A stretch of DNA of 64,000 bases from Candidatus Nitricoxidireducens bremensis (GCA_030247725.1 JAOTRT010000002.1:62001-126000); one strand, 5' to 3'; shown: positions 15,533 through 24,720, counted from the stretch's first letter. Notes: generated by a model not told the origin, from the sequence alone. Made by a program: numbers and translations.

Positions 15533-17146
15533 ATGAATGGCACGTCGCGGGGACCCCGCGCTATCGACCTGAAGACACGCATCGCGGCCGTCGTGCTGCT
15601 GCTGTTCATCGCCAGCATCTGGCTGCTGACCTACGTCACCACGCGGCGCCTGCAGAGCGAATTCGCCGAGGTGCTGGCGAACCAGCAGTTCTCCCACGTC
15701 GGTCAGGCCGCCACCGAGATCGAGGAGAAGATCCGCCTGCGCTTCGACGCCCTCGACATGGTGGCGCGCGACATCCCCCCCGCCCTGCTCGCCGACCCGG
15801 CCGGCCTGCGCCGCCTGCTGGAGAACCGGCCGGTGCTGATCTCCCTGTTCGGCAACGGCGTCGTGGCGGTGTCCCGCGAGGGCATCGGCCTGGCCGACCA
15901 TCCCGTGCTGCCCAAGCGCACGGGCGCCTCCTTCGCCGATCTCGAATACTTCCGTGAAACCATGGCGCGGGGCGCCGCCAGCCTCGGCAAGCCCCGCGTC
16001 GGCCGCTTCACGCAGCTCCCGGGCGTGGCCTTCGCCGTGCCGATCGTCGGCGAAGGCAGCCGCATCGGCGGCGTGCTGGTGGGCTACGCCAACCTGGGCG
16101 ACGCCAATCTCTTCGGCAAGCTGGAGAACACCGGCGTCGGCCGGACCGGCTGGATTGCGGTGAACGATGCCCGTCATCGCCTGATCGTGGGCATCAGCGA
16201 CCCGAAGCGCATCCTGCAGCCCTTCCCGGCGCCCGGCGTCAATCTCATGCTGGACCGCTACGCTGCCGGTTACGAAGGCTCGGGCATCTCGGTCAACTCC
16301 CAGGGGCTGGAGGTGCTCAGTTCGGCCAAGCAGATCGGCAAGACGGGCTGGTTCGTCCAGGCGGTGCTGCCGACCGAGGAGGCCTTCCGGCCGATCCGCA
16401 GCATGCAGTTGCGCATCTACGTCCTGGCGACCGTGCTGTCCCTCGGCGTCACCCTCCTCGTCTGGCTCGTCATCCGCCGCCTGTTGCAGCCCCTGGCCGA
16501 GGCGTCGACCGAGATCCGCGCCATGGCCTCCGGCGAGCGGGAGCTGCGGGAACTGGTCATCGGCCATCGCGACGAGGTCGGCAAGCTGCTGGAAAGCTTC
16601 AACATCCTGTTCCGGCAGCGGCAGGCGCTGGAGGAGGATCTCGAACGCCTGGCGCGCACGGACTCCCTCACCGGGCTGCCCAATCGCCGCTACTTCATGG
16701 AGACTGCGACCCAGGAGCTGGCGCGTACGGCCCGATTCGGCGGCACCCTGTCGATCCTGATGCTGGACCTAGACCGCTTCAAGAAGGTGAACGACACCCA
16801 CGGCCACAAGGCGGGCGACCTGGTGCTGAAGAAGCTCGCCGAGACCTGCCGCGCCACCCTGCGGGAGGTGGACTTCACCGCCCGCCTGGGCGGCGAGGAA
16901 TTCGCCGTGCTGCTGCCCGGCACCGACCATGCCGCCGCCCTGGAGGTGGCGGAACGCTTGCGCCAGGCCGTCGCCACGGCGGAGGTGACGCTGGCGCCCG
17001 ACACCAAGCTCCAGTTCACAGCCTCCTTCGGCGTCGCCACCCTGTTCGATCCCGCGGCGAGCGTGGATACCCTGCTCAACCAGGCCGACCACGCCCTCTA
17101 CGAAGCCAAGCACCTGGGCCGCAACCGGGTCTGCGGCGCCGCCTGA
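15533..17146 (+). CDS. Membrane diguanylate cyclase with periplasmic sensor and HAMP
   Basis: This enzyme makes the second messenger c-di-GMP from two GTP. The 537 aa chain has an N-terminal membrane segment (about 17-37), a Cache-like periplasmic sensor (about 45-285, with a YFRETM segment typical of dCache domains), a second membrane segment (about 300-320), HAMP (about 320-375) and a C-terminal GGDEF domain. The active site reads GGEEF at 453-457. An inhibitory I-site, R444-x-x-D447, lies five residues before it, so product feedback is expected. The ligand is unknown. It lies 113 bases after the ABC exporter gene and converges on cysB. Confidence 0.9.
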   Translation: MNGTSRGPRAIDLKTRIAAVVLLLFIASIWLLTYVTTRRLQSEFAEVLANQQFSHVGQAATEIEEKIRLRFDALDMVARDIPPALLADPAGLRRLLENRPVLISLFGNGVVAVSREGIGLADHPVLPKRTGASFADLEYFRETMARGAASLGKPRVGRFTQLPGVAFAVPIVGEGSRIGGVLVGYANLGDANLFGKLENTGVGRTGWIAVNDARHRLIVGISDPKRILQPFPAPGVNLMLDRYAAGYEGSGISVNSQGLEVLSSAKQIGKTGWFVQAVLPTEEAFRPIRSMQLRIYVLATVLSLGVTLLVWLVIRRLLQPLAEASTEIRAMASGERELRELVIGHRDEVGKLLESFNILFRQRQALEEDLERLARTDSLTGLPNRRYFMETATQELARTARFGGTLSILMLDLDRFKKVNDTHGHKAGDLVLKKLAETCRATLREVDFTARLGGEEFAVLLPGTDHAAALEVAERLRQAVATAEVTLAPDTKLQFTASFGVATLFDPAASVDTLLNQADHALYEAKHLGRNRVCGAA

Positions 17147-17158
17147 GGCGGCAAGCGG

Positions 17159-18103
17159 CTACAGACCCGGGTCCTCGCCGCCGCCCTTCAGGGCCGCTTC
17201 GATGAGCCTGCGCGTCAGGTGGGGGGCGAACAGCTCGATAAAGACGTAGGCGTAGCCCCGCAGCCAGGCGTCCTTGCGCAGGCCGATGCGCGTGGTGGAG
17301 GATTCGAACAGGTGGGAGGCATCCAGGGCCCGCAGTCCCTTGTCGGCCGCCGGATCGTAGGCCATGGAGGCCACCAGGCCGATGCCCAGACCCAGCGCCA
17401 CGTAGGTCTTGATGATGTCGGCGTCGATGGCGGTGAGCACCACATTGGGCTTCAGGTCGCGCGCGGCGAAGGCCTGGTTGATCTTGCTGCGGCCGGCGAA
17501 GGCGAAGTCGTAGGTGACCAGCGGGTGGCGCGCGATGGCCTCCAGGGTGAGGATCTTCTCCTTGAGGATCGGGTGTTTCGGCGGCGCGATGACGCTGCGG
17601 TTCCACTGGTAGCAGGGCAGCATCAGCAGTTCCTCCGGATACTGGTCGATGGCCTCGGTGGCGATGGCGATGTCCGACTGGCCGTTGATGACCCATTCGC
17701 AGATCTGCGTCGGGCTGCCCTGGTGCAGTTCCAGGCGCACCTTGGGATAGCGCTCCATGAAGGCCTTCACGGCCGGCGGCAGGGCGTAGCGCGCCTGGGT
17801 GTGGGTGGTGGCGATGGACAGGCTGCCTTCCGTCTCCTTGCTGAACTCGTCGCCCACCTGCTTGAGGTTGGCCAGTTCCCGCAACGTGCGCTCGGCGATG
17901 GCGAGGATCTGCCGCCCCGGATCGGTGACGCCCGTGAGCCGCTTGCCGTGGCGCACGAAGATGTCCACGCCGAGTTCCTCCTCCAGCAGGCGGATCTGCT
18001 TGGAAACCCCGGGCTGGGAGGTGTAGAGGGCGGCGGCGGCCTCGGAAACGTTGAGATTGCGCCGGGCGACCTCGTGGACATAGCGCAGTTGTTGGATGTT
18101 CAT
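17159..18103 (-). CDS. cysB: LysR-type regulator CysB
   Basis: CysB activates sulfate assimilation genes when sulfur is limiting, with N-acetylserine or O-acetylserine as inducer. The 314 aa protein has an N-terminal winged helix (LRYVHEVARRNLNVSEAAAAL, SQPGVSKQIRLLEEELG) and the CysB-type effector domain with IATTHTQARYALP and the GSPTQI turn, both diagnostic within LysR proteins. It is divergent from the TSUP-cysI-DUF934-cysH-cysD-cysN operon across 98 bases, the arrangement expected for a regulator of that operon. It converges on the diguanylate cyclase gene with 12 bases between stops. Confidence 0.95.
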   Translation of the reverse strand: MNIQQLRYVHEVARRNLNVSEAAAALYTSQPGVSKQIRLLEEELGVDIFVRHGKRLTGVTDPGRQILAIAERTLRELANLKQVGDEFSKETEGSLSIATTHTQARYALPPAVKAFMERYPKVRLELHQGSPTQICEWVINGQSDIAIATEAIDQYPEELLMLPCYQWNRSVIAPPKHPILKEKILTLEAIARHPLVTYDFAFAGRSKINQAFAARDLKPNVVLTAIDADIIKTYVALGLGIGLVASMAYDPAADKGLRALDASHLFESSTTRIGLRKDAWLRGYAYVFIELFAPHLTRRLIEAALKGGGEDPGL

Positions 18104-18201
18104 GACTTTAGACCTGAAAGTTCTTTGAATGTGACTATAAAGTATTTTCCAAGCCTATAGCGACTCGCTACGATGCGCCGCAACCACTAAACGGACGCAT
18201 C
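18104..18201. promoter_or_regulatory. Divergent cysB / sulfur operon control region
   Basis: The 98 bases between the two starts contain an AT-rich core (about 18120-18160: TTTGAAT, ACTATAAAGTATTTTCC) in an otherwise GC-rich neighbourhood. This is where CysB sites and both promoters should lie. I could not fix an unambiguous -35/-10 pair or CysB box. Confidence 0.55.
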
Positions 18202-18981
18202 ATGGATCTCGCTCAAGTCATCTCGGGTTTCGCAGTCGGCGCCATCGTCGGGGTCACCGGCGTGGGCGGCGGCTCCCTGATGACGCCCCTGCTGGTGCTG
18301 CTGTTCGGTGTCGCGCCGGCCACCGCCGTGGGCACCGACCTGCTCTACGCGGCCATCACCAAGTCCGGCGGCACCGTGATCCACGCCCGCCGCGGCCACG
18401 TGGATTGGCGCATCGTCGGTCTGCTGGCCGCCGGCAGTCTGCCGGCCGCGGCCCTCACCCTGTTCCTGGTTTCCCGCTTCGCCCCCGGCGGCCTCGGCGG
18501 CGCGGCCGGCGTCATCAAGGTTTCCCTCGGCGTCGCCCTGCTGCTTACGGCCCTCGCCCTGGTGTTCCGCCGCCGCCTCCAGGCCTGGGCCCGGTCCCAC
18601 GACGTGGAGGCCCTGCCGCCCTACCGCCGCGCCCGCCTGACAGTGGCGACCGGCGCCGTGCTCGGCACCCTGGTGTCCCTGTCCTCCGTCGGCGCCGGCG
18701 CCTTGGGCGTCACGGCCCTGTTCTTCCTCTACCCGCGCCTGACGGCCGTGCGCATCGTCGGCGCCGACCTGGCCCACGCCGTGCCCCTGACCCTGGTGGC
18801 CGGCCTCGGCCACTGGTGGCTGGGCAGTATCGACTGGACCCTGCTGGGCACCCTGCTGGTCGGCTCCCTGCCCGGCATCTGGCTCGGCAGCCACTTCGCC
18901 CACCGCATTCCCGAGCGCGTCCTGCGCCCCACCCTCGCCACCATGCTGGTCTTGGTGGGCGGGAAGCTCATCGCCGCATAA
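18202..18981 (+). CDS. TSUP (TauE/SafE) family sulfur-compound permease
   Basis: TSUP proteins move sulfite, sulfonates, sulfate or thiosulfate across the inner membrane. The 259 aa product is mostly hydrophobic, with about seven to eight membrane segments and the family's two related halves, each with a Gly-rich loop (TGVGGGSLMTPLL near 15-27 and SSVGAGALGVTALFF near 157-171). It is the first gene of the sulfate-assimilation operon, 21 bases before cysI. The context points to sulfate import or sulfite export; the direction cannot be decided from sequence. Confidence 0.88.
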   Translation: MDLAQVISGFAVGAIVGVTGVGGGSLMTPLLVLLFGVAPATAVGTDLLYAAITKSGGTVIHARRGHVDWRIVGLLAAGSLPAAALTLFLVSRFAPGGLGGAAGVIKVSLGVALLLTALALVFRRRLQAWARSHDVEALPPYRRARLTVATGAVLGTLVSLSSVGAGALGVTALFFLYPRLTAVRIVGADLAHAVPLTLVAGLGHWWLGSIDWTLLGTLLVGSLPGIWLGSHFAHRIPERVLRPTLATMLVLVGGKLIAA

Positions 18982-19002
18982 CGACAGAGAGAGATCGCCA
19001 TC

Positions 19003-20706
19003 ATGTATCGCTACAACGACATCGACCGCCGCATCGTGCGCGAACGCGTCGCCCAGTTCCGCGACCAGACGCGGCGCCACCTGGCCGGCGAACTTTCCGC
19101 CGACGAGTTCCGCCCCCTGCGCCTGCAGAACGGCCTCTACGTCGAGAAGCACAATCCCATGCTGCGCATCGCCATCCCCTACGGCCAGCTCTCCAGCAAG
19201 CAGCTGCGCGCCCTGGCCCGCGTGACGCGTACCTACGACCGCGGCACCGGCCACTTCAGCACGCGCCACAACCTGCAGCTCAATTGGGTGCGCGTCGACC
19301 AGGTGCCGGACATCCTGGCCGAGCTGGCCAAGGTGGACATGCACGCCATTCAGACCTCCGGCGCCTGCATCCGCAACATCACCACCGATCCCCTCGCCGG
19401 CGTCTCGCCGCGGGAAGTGGCGGACCCGCGCCCCTGGGCCGAGATCCTGCGCCAGTGGTCCACGCTGCACCCGGAGTTCGCCTGGCTGCCGCGCAAGTTC
19501 AAGGTGGCCATCAGCGGCGGCCCCGACGACGCGGCTGGCGTGCGGGTGCACGACCTGGGCCTGCAGCTGGTGCGCAACGCCGTGGGCGAACTGGGCTTCC
19601 GCGTCTTCGTCGGCGGCGGCCTGGGCCGCACTCCCATCCTCGGCAAGCTGCTGAAGGACTTCCTGCCCTGGCGCCACCTGCTCACCTACGCCGAGGCCAT
19701 CCTGCGCGTCTACAACCTGCACGGCCGCCGCGACAACCTCTACAAGGCCCGCATCAAGATCCTCGTCCAGGCCCTCGGCGTCGAGGCCTTCGGCCGCCAG
19801 GTGGAGGAGGAGTGGGCCCATCTACAGGGCGGCCCGTCCACCCTGACCGAGCAGGAAGCCGCCCGCGTCGCCACCCATTTCGAGGCGCCGGACTACGAGG
19901 TGCTGCCCAAGCTGGACGCTGGCTTCGAGTTCGCGCGCCGCCACGACGCCGAGTTCGCCGCCTGGACCCTGCGCAACGTCCATGAGCACAAGATGCCCGG
20001 CTACGCCGCCGTGACGCTTTCCCTCAAGGCCCCGGCCCAGGCTCCCGGCGACGCCACGGCGGCCCAGATGGAGGCGGTGGCCGACCTGGCCGACCGCTTC
20101 GGCTTCGCCGAGATCCGCACGTCCCAGGCCCAGAACCTGATCCTGCCCGACGTGAAGAAGCGCGACCTGTTCAATCTCTGGCAGTTGGCCCGCAACGCCG
20201 GCCTGGCGACGCCGAACATCGGCCTGCTGTCGGACGTCATCGCCTGCCCCGGCGGCGACCTGTGCTCCCTGGCCAACGCCCGCTCCCTGCCGCTGGCCGC
20301 GGCGATCCAGGACCGCTTCGCCGACCGGGAGCGCCTGGCCGACATCGGCGAGCTGCGCCTCAACATCTCCGGCTGCGTGAACGCCTGCGGCCACCACCAC
20401 GTGGGCCACATCGGCGTCCTCGGCATCGACAAGGCCGGCGAGGAGCGCTACCAGATCACCCTCGGCGGCGCCTTCGGCCTGGAGGCTTCCATCGGCGGCG
20501 TCATCGGTCCCTCCTTCGCCGCCGCCGAAGTGCCGGCCGTGATCGAGCGACTGGTGGAGAACTATCGAATGTGTCGCCGCCCCCACGAACGCTTCATCGA
20601 CACGCTGCACCGGGTCGGTCCGGAAAGCTTCCGCGCCGCCGCCTACGAAACGAACACCGAATCCACTGAATCCACCGAAATCGAAAGAGAGGTTGCAAAT
20701 GGCTAA
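19003..20706 (+). CDS. cysI: Sulfite reductase hemoprotein (CysI-type)
   Basis: This enzyme reduces sulfite to sulfide at a siroheme-[4Fe-4S] centre. The 567 aa chain shows the duplicated nitrite/sulfite-reductase fold. Four cluster cysteines are visible: C415 and C421 in ACPGGDLC, and C458 and C462 in GCVNACG. The substrate arginine region TGHFSTRHNLQLNW lies near 80-95. No cysJ flavoprotein is present in the operon, so the electron donor is probably ferredoxin or an unlinked reductase. The last 17 residues (NTESTESTEIE and onward) look non-native and arise from a short repeated DNA motif. The stop overlaps the start of the DUF934 gene. Confidence 0.93.
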   Translation: MYRYNDIDRRIVRERVAQFRDQTRRHLAGELSADEFRPLRLQNGLYVEKHNPMLRIAIPYGQLSSKQLRALARVTRTYDRGTGHFSTRHNLQLNWVRVDQVPDILAELAKVDMHAIQTSGACIRNITTDPLAGVSPREVADPRPWAEILRQWSTLHPEFAWLPRKFKVAISGGPDDAAGVRVHDLGLQLVRNAVGELGFRVFVGGGLGRTPILGKLLKDFLPWRHLLTYAEAILRVYNLHGRRDNLYKARIKILVQALGVEAFGRQVEEEWAHLQGGPSTLTEQEAARVATHFEAPDYEVLPKLDAGFEFARRHDAEFAAWTLRNVHEHKMPGYAAVTLSLKAPAQAPGDATAAQMEAVADLADRFGFAEIRTSQAQNLILPDVKKRDLFNLWQLARNAGLATPNIGLLSDVIACPGGDLCSLANARSLPLAAAIQDRFADRERLADIGELRLNISGCVNACGHHHVGHIGVLGIDKAGEERYQITLGGAFGLEASIGGVIGPSFAAAEVPAVIERLVENYRMCRRPHERFIDTLHRVGPESFRAAAYETNTESTESTEIEREVANG

Positions 20707-21217
20707 GCTGATCAAGAACCGCGAGATCGTCGAAGACAACTGGAAGGTCCTCACCCTCGCCGCCAACGACACCCCGGAAACCGTCAAGCTGCCCTTCGGC
20801 AATGTCCTCGTGCCGCTGGCCGTCTGGCAGGCGCGCAAGGAAGACCTCATCCACCGCGAATGGGACCAGGGTCACGCCCTCGGCGTCTGGCTCGGCCCGA
20901 AGGACAATCCGGCCGATCTGGCCGCCGACCTGGACGACCTCAGTGTTATCGGCGTGGAATTCCCTCTCGCCAACGACGGCCGCGGCTATTCCATCGCCAC
21001 CCTGCTGCGCACGCGCTACGGCTACCGCGGCGAACTGCGCGCCCTCGGCGCCGTCGGCCGCGACCACATCCACTACCTGCATCGCGTCGGCTTCGACGCC
21101 TTCGCCATCAGGGAACCGGAACTGGCCATCGTCGGCCTCGACGACTTCTCGGAGGCCTACCAGGCCGCCGCCAACCAGCTGCTGCCGCTGTTCCGACGGC
21201 GCGCCGCGGTCGCCTGA
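20699..21217 (+). CDS. DUF934 protein associated with sulfite reduction
   Basis: This is a 172 aa protein of unknown biochemical role. DUF934 genes lie almost always beside cysI in proteobacteria, hence the usual suggestion of a part in sulfite reduction. Segments supporting the family are VLVPLAVWQARKEDL, GVWLGPKDNP, RGYSIATLLRTRYGYRGELRALG and VGFDAFAIRE. There are no cysteines or obvious cofactor motifs, so it is more likely an accessory or scaffold than an electron carrier. The ATG at 20699 has AGAGAGG 6 bases upstream and overlaps the end of cysI by 8 bases, implying coupling. cysH follows after 10 bases. Confidence 0.88.
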   Translation: MAKLIKNREIVEDNWKVLTLAANDTPETVKLPFGNVLVPLAVWQARKEDLIHREWDQGHALGVWLGPKDNPADLAADLDDLSVIGVEFPLANDGRGYSIATLLRTRYGYRGELRALGAVGRDHIHYLHRVGFDAFAIREPELAIVGLDDFSEAYQAAANQLLPLFRRRAAVA

Positions 21218-21227
21218 GGAGAGCCCC

Positions 21228-21944
21228 ATGAGCGTACAGCTTGACGATGCGGCCCTGATCAACAGCGTGGCGACCAAGACGGCGGAGACCCGCCGCCTGC
21301 TGGCCCGGATCGCCGCCGAATTCGCCCCGGCCACCTTCGCCAACAGCCTCGGTGCCGAGGATATGGTGCTGACGGACCTGATCGTCCGCGAGGCCCTCGA
21401 CATCGAGATCTTTTCCCTCGACACCGGACGCCTGCCGGCCGAGACCTACGACCTGATGGGCCGCATCAAGCGCCACTACGGACTGACGCTGCAGTTCTAC
21501 TACCCGCGCCACAACCTGCTGGAAGCCTACACGCGGGAGCACGGCATCAACGGTTTCTACGAGTCGGTGGACCTGCGCAAGGCCTGCTGCCATGTCCGCA
21601 AGGTGGAACCACTGCAGCGCGCCCTCGCCGGCAAGCAGGCCTGGATCACCGGCCTGCGCGCCGAGCAGGCCGCCACCCGCAGCGGCCTGCCGGTGCGGGA
21701 GCGCGATGCCGACAACGGCCTGGAGAAGTTCAATCCGCTCGCCGACTGGACGGAGCAGGAAGTCTGGGGCTACATCCACGCCAACGACGTGCCCTACAAC
21801 AAGCTCCACGACCAGGGCTACCCGAGCATCGGCTGCGCTCCCTGCACGCGGGCCGTCGCCGCCGGCGAGCACGTGCGGGCTGGACGTTGGTGGTGGGAGG
21901 ACCCGACCTCCAAGGAGTGCGGCCTCCACGTGAAGCGCGCCTGA
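21228..21944 (+). CDS. cysH: Adenylylsulfate (APS) reductase, CysH family
   Basis: This enzyme reduces activated sulfate to sulfite using thioredoxin. The 238 aa protein has the SLGAEDMV phosphate-binding region, the double cysteine C120-C121 in KACCHVRK, C203 and C206 in GCAPC, and the catalytic C231 in KECGLH. The CC/CxxC set binds a [4Fe-4S] cluster and marks the APS-reducing rather than the PAPS-reducing type. Absence of an APS kinase gene (cysC) in the operon agrees. The ATG at 21228 has GAGGAGAG upstream. Confidence 0.94.
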   Translation: MSVQLDDAALINSVATKTAETRRLLARIAAEFAPATFANSLGAEDMVLTDLIVREALDIEIFSLDTGRLPAETYDLMGRIKRHYGLTLQFYYPRHNLLEAYTREHGINGFYESVDLRKACCHVRKVEPLQRALAGKQAWITGLRAEQAATRSGLPVRERDADNGLEKFNPLADWTEQEVWGYIHANDVPYNKLHDQGYPSIGCAPCTRAVAAGEHVRAGRWWWEDPTSKECGLHVKRA

Positions 21945-21954
21945 GGAGCCGGCC

Positions 21955-22875
21955 ATGACGACGCTACTTCAAACACGCCCCACCCTCGCCCACCTGGACT
22001 GGCTGGAGGCCGAGGCCATCCACATCCTGCGCGAAGTGGCCGGCCAGTGCGCCAATCCAGCCCTGCTGTTCTCGGGCGGCAAGGACTCCATCGTGCTGCT
22101 GCGCCTGGCCGAGAAGGCCTTCCGGCCCGGCCGCTTTCCCTTCCCGCTGCTGCATATCGATACCGGCCACAATTATCCGGAGGTGGTCGCCTTCCGCGAC
22201 CGCCGCGCCGCCGATCTGGGCGAACGATTGGTCGTCCGGTTGGTGGAGGATTCCATCACCCGCGGTACGGTGGTGCTGCGCACCCCGGGGGAATCCCGCA
22301 ACCGCCACCAGTCCGTGACCCTGCTCGAAGCCATCGAGGAGTTCGGCTTCGACGCCTGCATCGGCGGCGCCCGCCGCGACGAGGAGAAGGCGCGCGCCAA
22401 GGAGCGCATCTTTTCCTTCCGCGATCCATTCGGCCAGTGGGACCCGAAGAACCAGCGACCCGAGCTCTGGGACCTCTACAACGCCCGCGTCCACAAGGGC
22501 GAGAACATCCGCGTCTTCCCCATCTCCAACTGGACCGAACTGGATGTCTGGCAGTACATCGAACGCGAGAAGCTCGAACTCCCGCCCATCTACTTCGCCC
22601 ACCCGCGCCGCATCGTGCGCAAGAACGACCTGCTGCAACCGGTGACAACGCTGACGCCGGCCCAGGAAGGCGACCTGGTGGAAACCATCTCCGTGCGCTT
22701 CCGCACCGTCGGTGACATCACCTGCACCGCGCCGGTGGAGTCGAGCGCCGACAGCGTCGCCCACATCATCGCGGAGACGGCGCTAACCACCGTCACCGAG
22801 CGCGGCGCCACCCGCCTGGACGACCAGGCGTCGGAAGCTGCCATGGAACAACGCAAGAAGGAGGGATACTTTTGA
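21955..22875 (+). CDS. cysD: Sulfate adenylyltransferase subunit 2
   Basis: CysD is the catalytic subunit of ATP sulfurylase and makes APS from sulfate and ATP. The 306 aa product has the PP-loop SGGKDSIVLLRLA (about 40-52) and further typical segments: HIDTGHNYPEVV, CIGGARRDEEKARAKER and FPISNWTELDVWQYI. It starts 10 bases after cysH. Its stop overlaps the start of cysN by one base (TGATG), fitting the obligate CysD-CysN heterodimer. Confidence 0.96.
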   Translation: MTTLLQTRPTLAHLDWLEAEAIHILREVAGQCANPALLFSGGKDSIVLLRLAEKAFRPGRFPFPLLHIDTGHNYPEVVAFRDRRAADLGERLVVRLVEDSITRGTVVLRTPGESRNRHQSVTLLEAIEEFGFDACIGGARRDEEKARAKERIFSFRDPFGQWDPKNQRPELWDLYNARVHKGENIRVFPISNWTELDVWQYIEREKLELPPIYFAHPRRIVRKNDLLQPVTTLTPAQEGDLVETISVRFRTVGDITCTAPVESSADSVAHIIAETALTTVTERGATRLDDQASEAAMEQRKKEGYF

Positions 22876-24164
22876 TGAGCGCCCCCGAACAACTCCCGTC
22901 CGTCGACAACGGCCTGCTGCGCTTCCTGACCTGCGGCAGCGTGGACGACGGCAAGAGCACGCTGATCGGCCGCCTGCTCTACGACACCAAGGCGATCCTG
23001 GCGGACACGCTCCATGCCATCGAGCGCACGTCCCAGCGGCGCGGCCTGGAGGCCGTCGACCTCTCCCTGCTGACGGACGGCCTCGTCGCCGAACGCGAGC
23101 AGGGCATCACCATCGACGTCGCCTACCGCTACTTCACCACCGGCCGGCGCAAGTACATCATCGCCGACGCCCCCGGTCACGAGCAGTACACCCGCAATAT
23201 GGTCACCGCGGCTTCCACCGCCGATCTCGCCATCATCCTCATCGATGCGCGCAAGGGCGTACTGACGCAGACCCGCCGCCACTCGACCATCGCCAACCTG
23301 CTGGGCGTGCGCCACCTGGTGGTAGCGGTAAACAAAATGGACATGGTGGATTACGATCGCCGTGCCTTCGAGTTCATCCGCGACGAATATCTCGCCTTCG
23401 CCGCCAAGGTCGGGATCGGGGATGTGCGCTTCATCCCCATGTCGGCTCTCAACGGCGACATGATCGTGGAGCGCGGCGAACACCTCGACTGGTACGACGG
23501 CCCGACGTTGCTGGAGGTGCTGGAGGAAGCACCGGCCGCCCACGGCGAGGCGCTGGCGAAGGCCGAGGCCTTCCGTTTCCCGGTTCAATACATCTGCCGT
23601 CCCCAACATGCCGACGATCCGGAACTGCACGACTACCGGGGCTTCATGGGCCGCGTCGAATCGGGCGAGATCGCCGTCGGCGACGAGGTGACGGTGCTGC
23701 CATCCGGCCTGACGACAAAGATCAGGGAGATCCAGGTCGGCGGCCGCTCCCAGCCGATGGCAGTGGCCGAGCAGTCCGTGACCCTGCTGCTGGCCGATGA
23801 GATCGACATTTCCCGTGGCGACATGATCGTCCGCCGCGATGCGGCGCCTAGCGTTGCCACCGGCATCCGTGCCAACCTCTGCTGGCTGTCCGAGACGCCC
23901 CTCGACCCCAACCGCCGCTACGTGATCCGCCATACGACGCGGGACACCAAGGCGAAGCTGGCGACCATCGACTACCGCCTGAACATCGCGACACTGGGCC
24001 GGGAGGATGCGACCGGGCTGCATATGAACGACATCGCCCAGGTGTGCTTCCGCACGGCACAGCCGCTCTTCACCGACACCTATGCGGAGAACCGGGCCAC
24101 CGGTGCCTTCATCGTCATCGACGAGGCGACCAACAACACGGTGGGGGCCGGCATGATCGTGTAG
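22875..24164 (+). CDS. cysN: Sulfate adenylyltransferase subunit 1 (GTPase)
   Basis: CysN is the GTPase subunit that drives APS formation. The 429 aa protein has G1 GSVDDGKSTL, a switch region with EREQGITIDVAYRYF, G3 DAPGHEQYTRNM and G4 VAVNKMDMVDY, followed by EF-Tu-like beta-barrel domains. The CysC (APS kinase) domain found in CysNC fusions is absent. The ATG at 22875 is preferred over a TTG one codon earlier. It is the last gene of the operon and ends 22 bases before the terminator. Confidence 0.95.
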   Translation: MSAPEQLPSVDNGLLRFLTCGSVDDGKSTLIGRLLYDTKAILADTLHAIERTSQRRGLEAVDLSLLTDGLVAEREQGITIDVAYRYFTTGRRKYIIADAPGHEQYTRNMVTAASTADLAIILIDARKGVLTQTRRHSTIANLLGVRHLVVAVNKMDMVDYDRRAFEFIRDEYLAFAAKVGIGDVRFIPMSALNGDMIVERGEHLDWYDGPTLLEVLEEAPAAHGEALAKAEAFRFPVQYICRPQHADDPELHDYRGFMGRVESGEIAVGDEVTVLPSGLTTKIREIQVGGRSQPMAVAEQSVTLLLADEIDISRGDMIVRRDAAPSVATGIRANLCWLSETPLDPNRRYVIRHTTRDTKAKLATIDYRLNIATLGREDATGLHMNDIAQVCFRTAQPLFTDTYAENRATGAFIVIDEATNNTVGAGMIV

Positions 24165-24186
24165 CGTCGTGCGACGCAGAAAAGCA

Positions 24187-24212
24187 AAAGGCCGGGGTGC
24201 CCCGGCCTTTTC
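24187..24212. terminator. Bidirectional intrinsic terminator between cysN and rplQ
   Basis: This is a perfect 12-base stem with a 2-base loop: AAAAGGCCGGGG pairs with CCCCGGCCTTTT. The A/T ends give a U-tract in both directions, so it can end both the plus-strand cys operon and the minus-strand ribosomal superlocus. Confidence 0.93.
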
Positions 24213-24231
24213 GCTTGGTACGCGCCAACGC

Positions 24232-24627
24232 TTATTCGGCGGTGGGCGCTTCGGCAGCTTCGGTGGGTTCCGGACGGTCCAGCAGTTCGACGTAGGCCAT
24301 CGGAGCATTGTCGCCGTTGCGGAAACCCATTTTCAGGATGCGCAGGTAGCCGCCGGGACGCTTGGCGTAGCGCGGGCCGAGCACGTCGAACAGCTTGCCG
24401 ACGATTTCGCGGTCGCGCAGGCGGTCGAAGGCAAGGCGACGATTGGCCAGCGTGGCGGTCTTGCCGAGGGTGAGCATCGGCTCGACGACGCGGCGCAGTT
24501 CCTTGGCCTTCGGCAGAGTGGTCTTGATGGCTTCATGACGCAGCAGGGACACGGTCATGTTGCGCAGCATCGCCAGGCGATGGGAGGAGGTACGATTGAG
24601 CTTGCGGAGTCCGTTACGATGACGCAT
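24232..24627 (-). CDS. rplQ: 50S ribosomal protein L17
   Basis: L17 is a large-subunit protein near the exit tunnel. The 131 aa product starts with the invariant [16 protein letters not shown] segment and carries [19 protein letters not shown]. It is slightly longer than E. coli L17 because of an Ala/Glu-rich end. It is the last gene of the alpha operon, separated from rpoA by 166 bases with stem-loops, and ends 20 bases before the bidirectional terminator. Confidence 0.97.
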   Translation of the reverse strand: MRHRNGLRKLNRTSSHRLAMLRNMTVSLLRHEAIKTTLPKAKELRRVVEPMLTLGKTATLANRRLAFDRLRDREIVGKLFDVLGPRYAKRPGGYLRILKMGFRNGDNAPMAYVELLDRPEPTEAAEAPTAE

Positions 24628-24698
24628 TTTCCAGTTCCTTTTTTGCAGCCACCGCGCAATGCTAGTGGCCGGTTAATTTTTATTTTGGTTTAAACAAC

Positions 24699-24720
24699 GG
24701 GCCGGAAAATCTCCCGGCCC
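24699..24720 (-). terminator. Stem-loop in the rpoA-rplQ spacer (attenuator candidate)
   Basis: GGGCCGG pairs with CCGGCCC (7 bases) around an 8-base loop. On the transcribed strand it is followed by GTTGTTT, a weak U-rich tract. It may partly terminate transcription before rplQ or mark a processing site. Confidence 0.55.

Noticed and set aside
18104..18201. Exact CysB box and promoter hexamers in the cysB divergent region
   Set aside because: Several AT-rich candidates overlap and none has a convincing -35 with proper spacing, so only the region is annotated.
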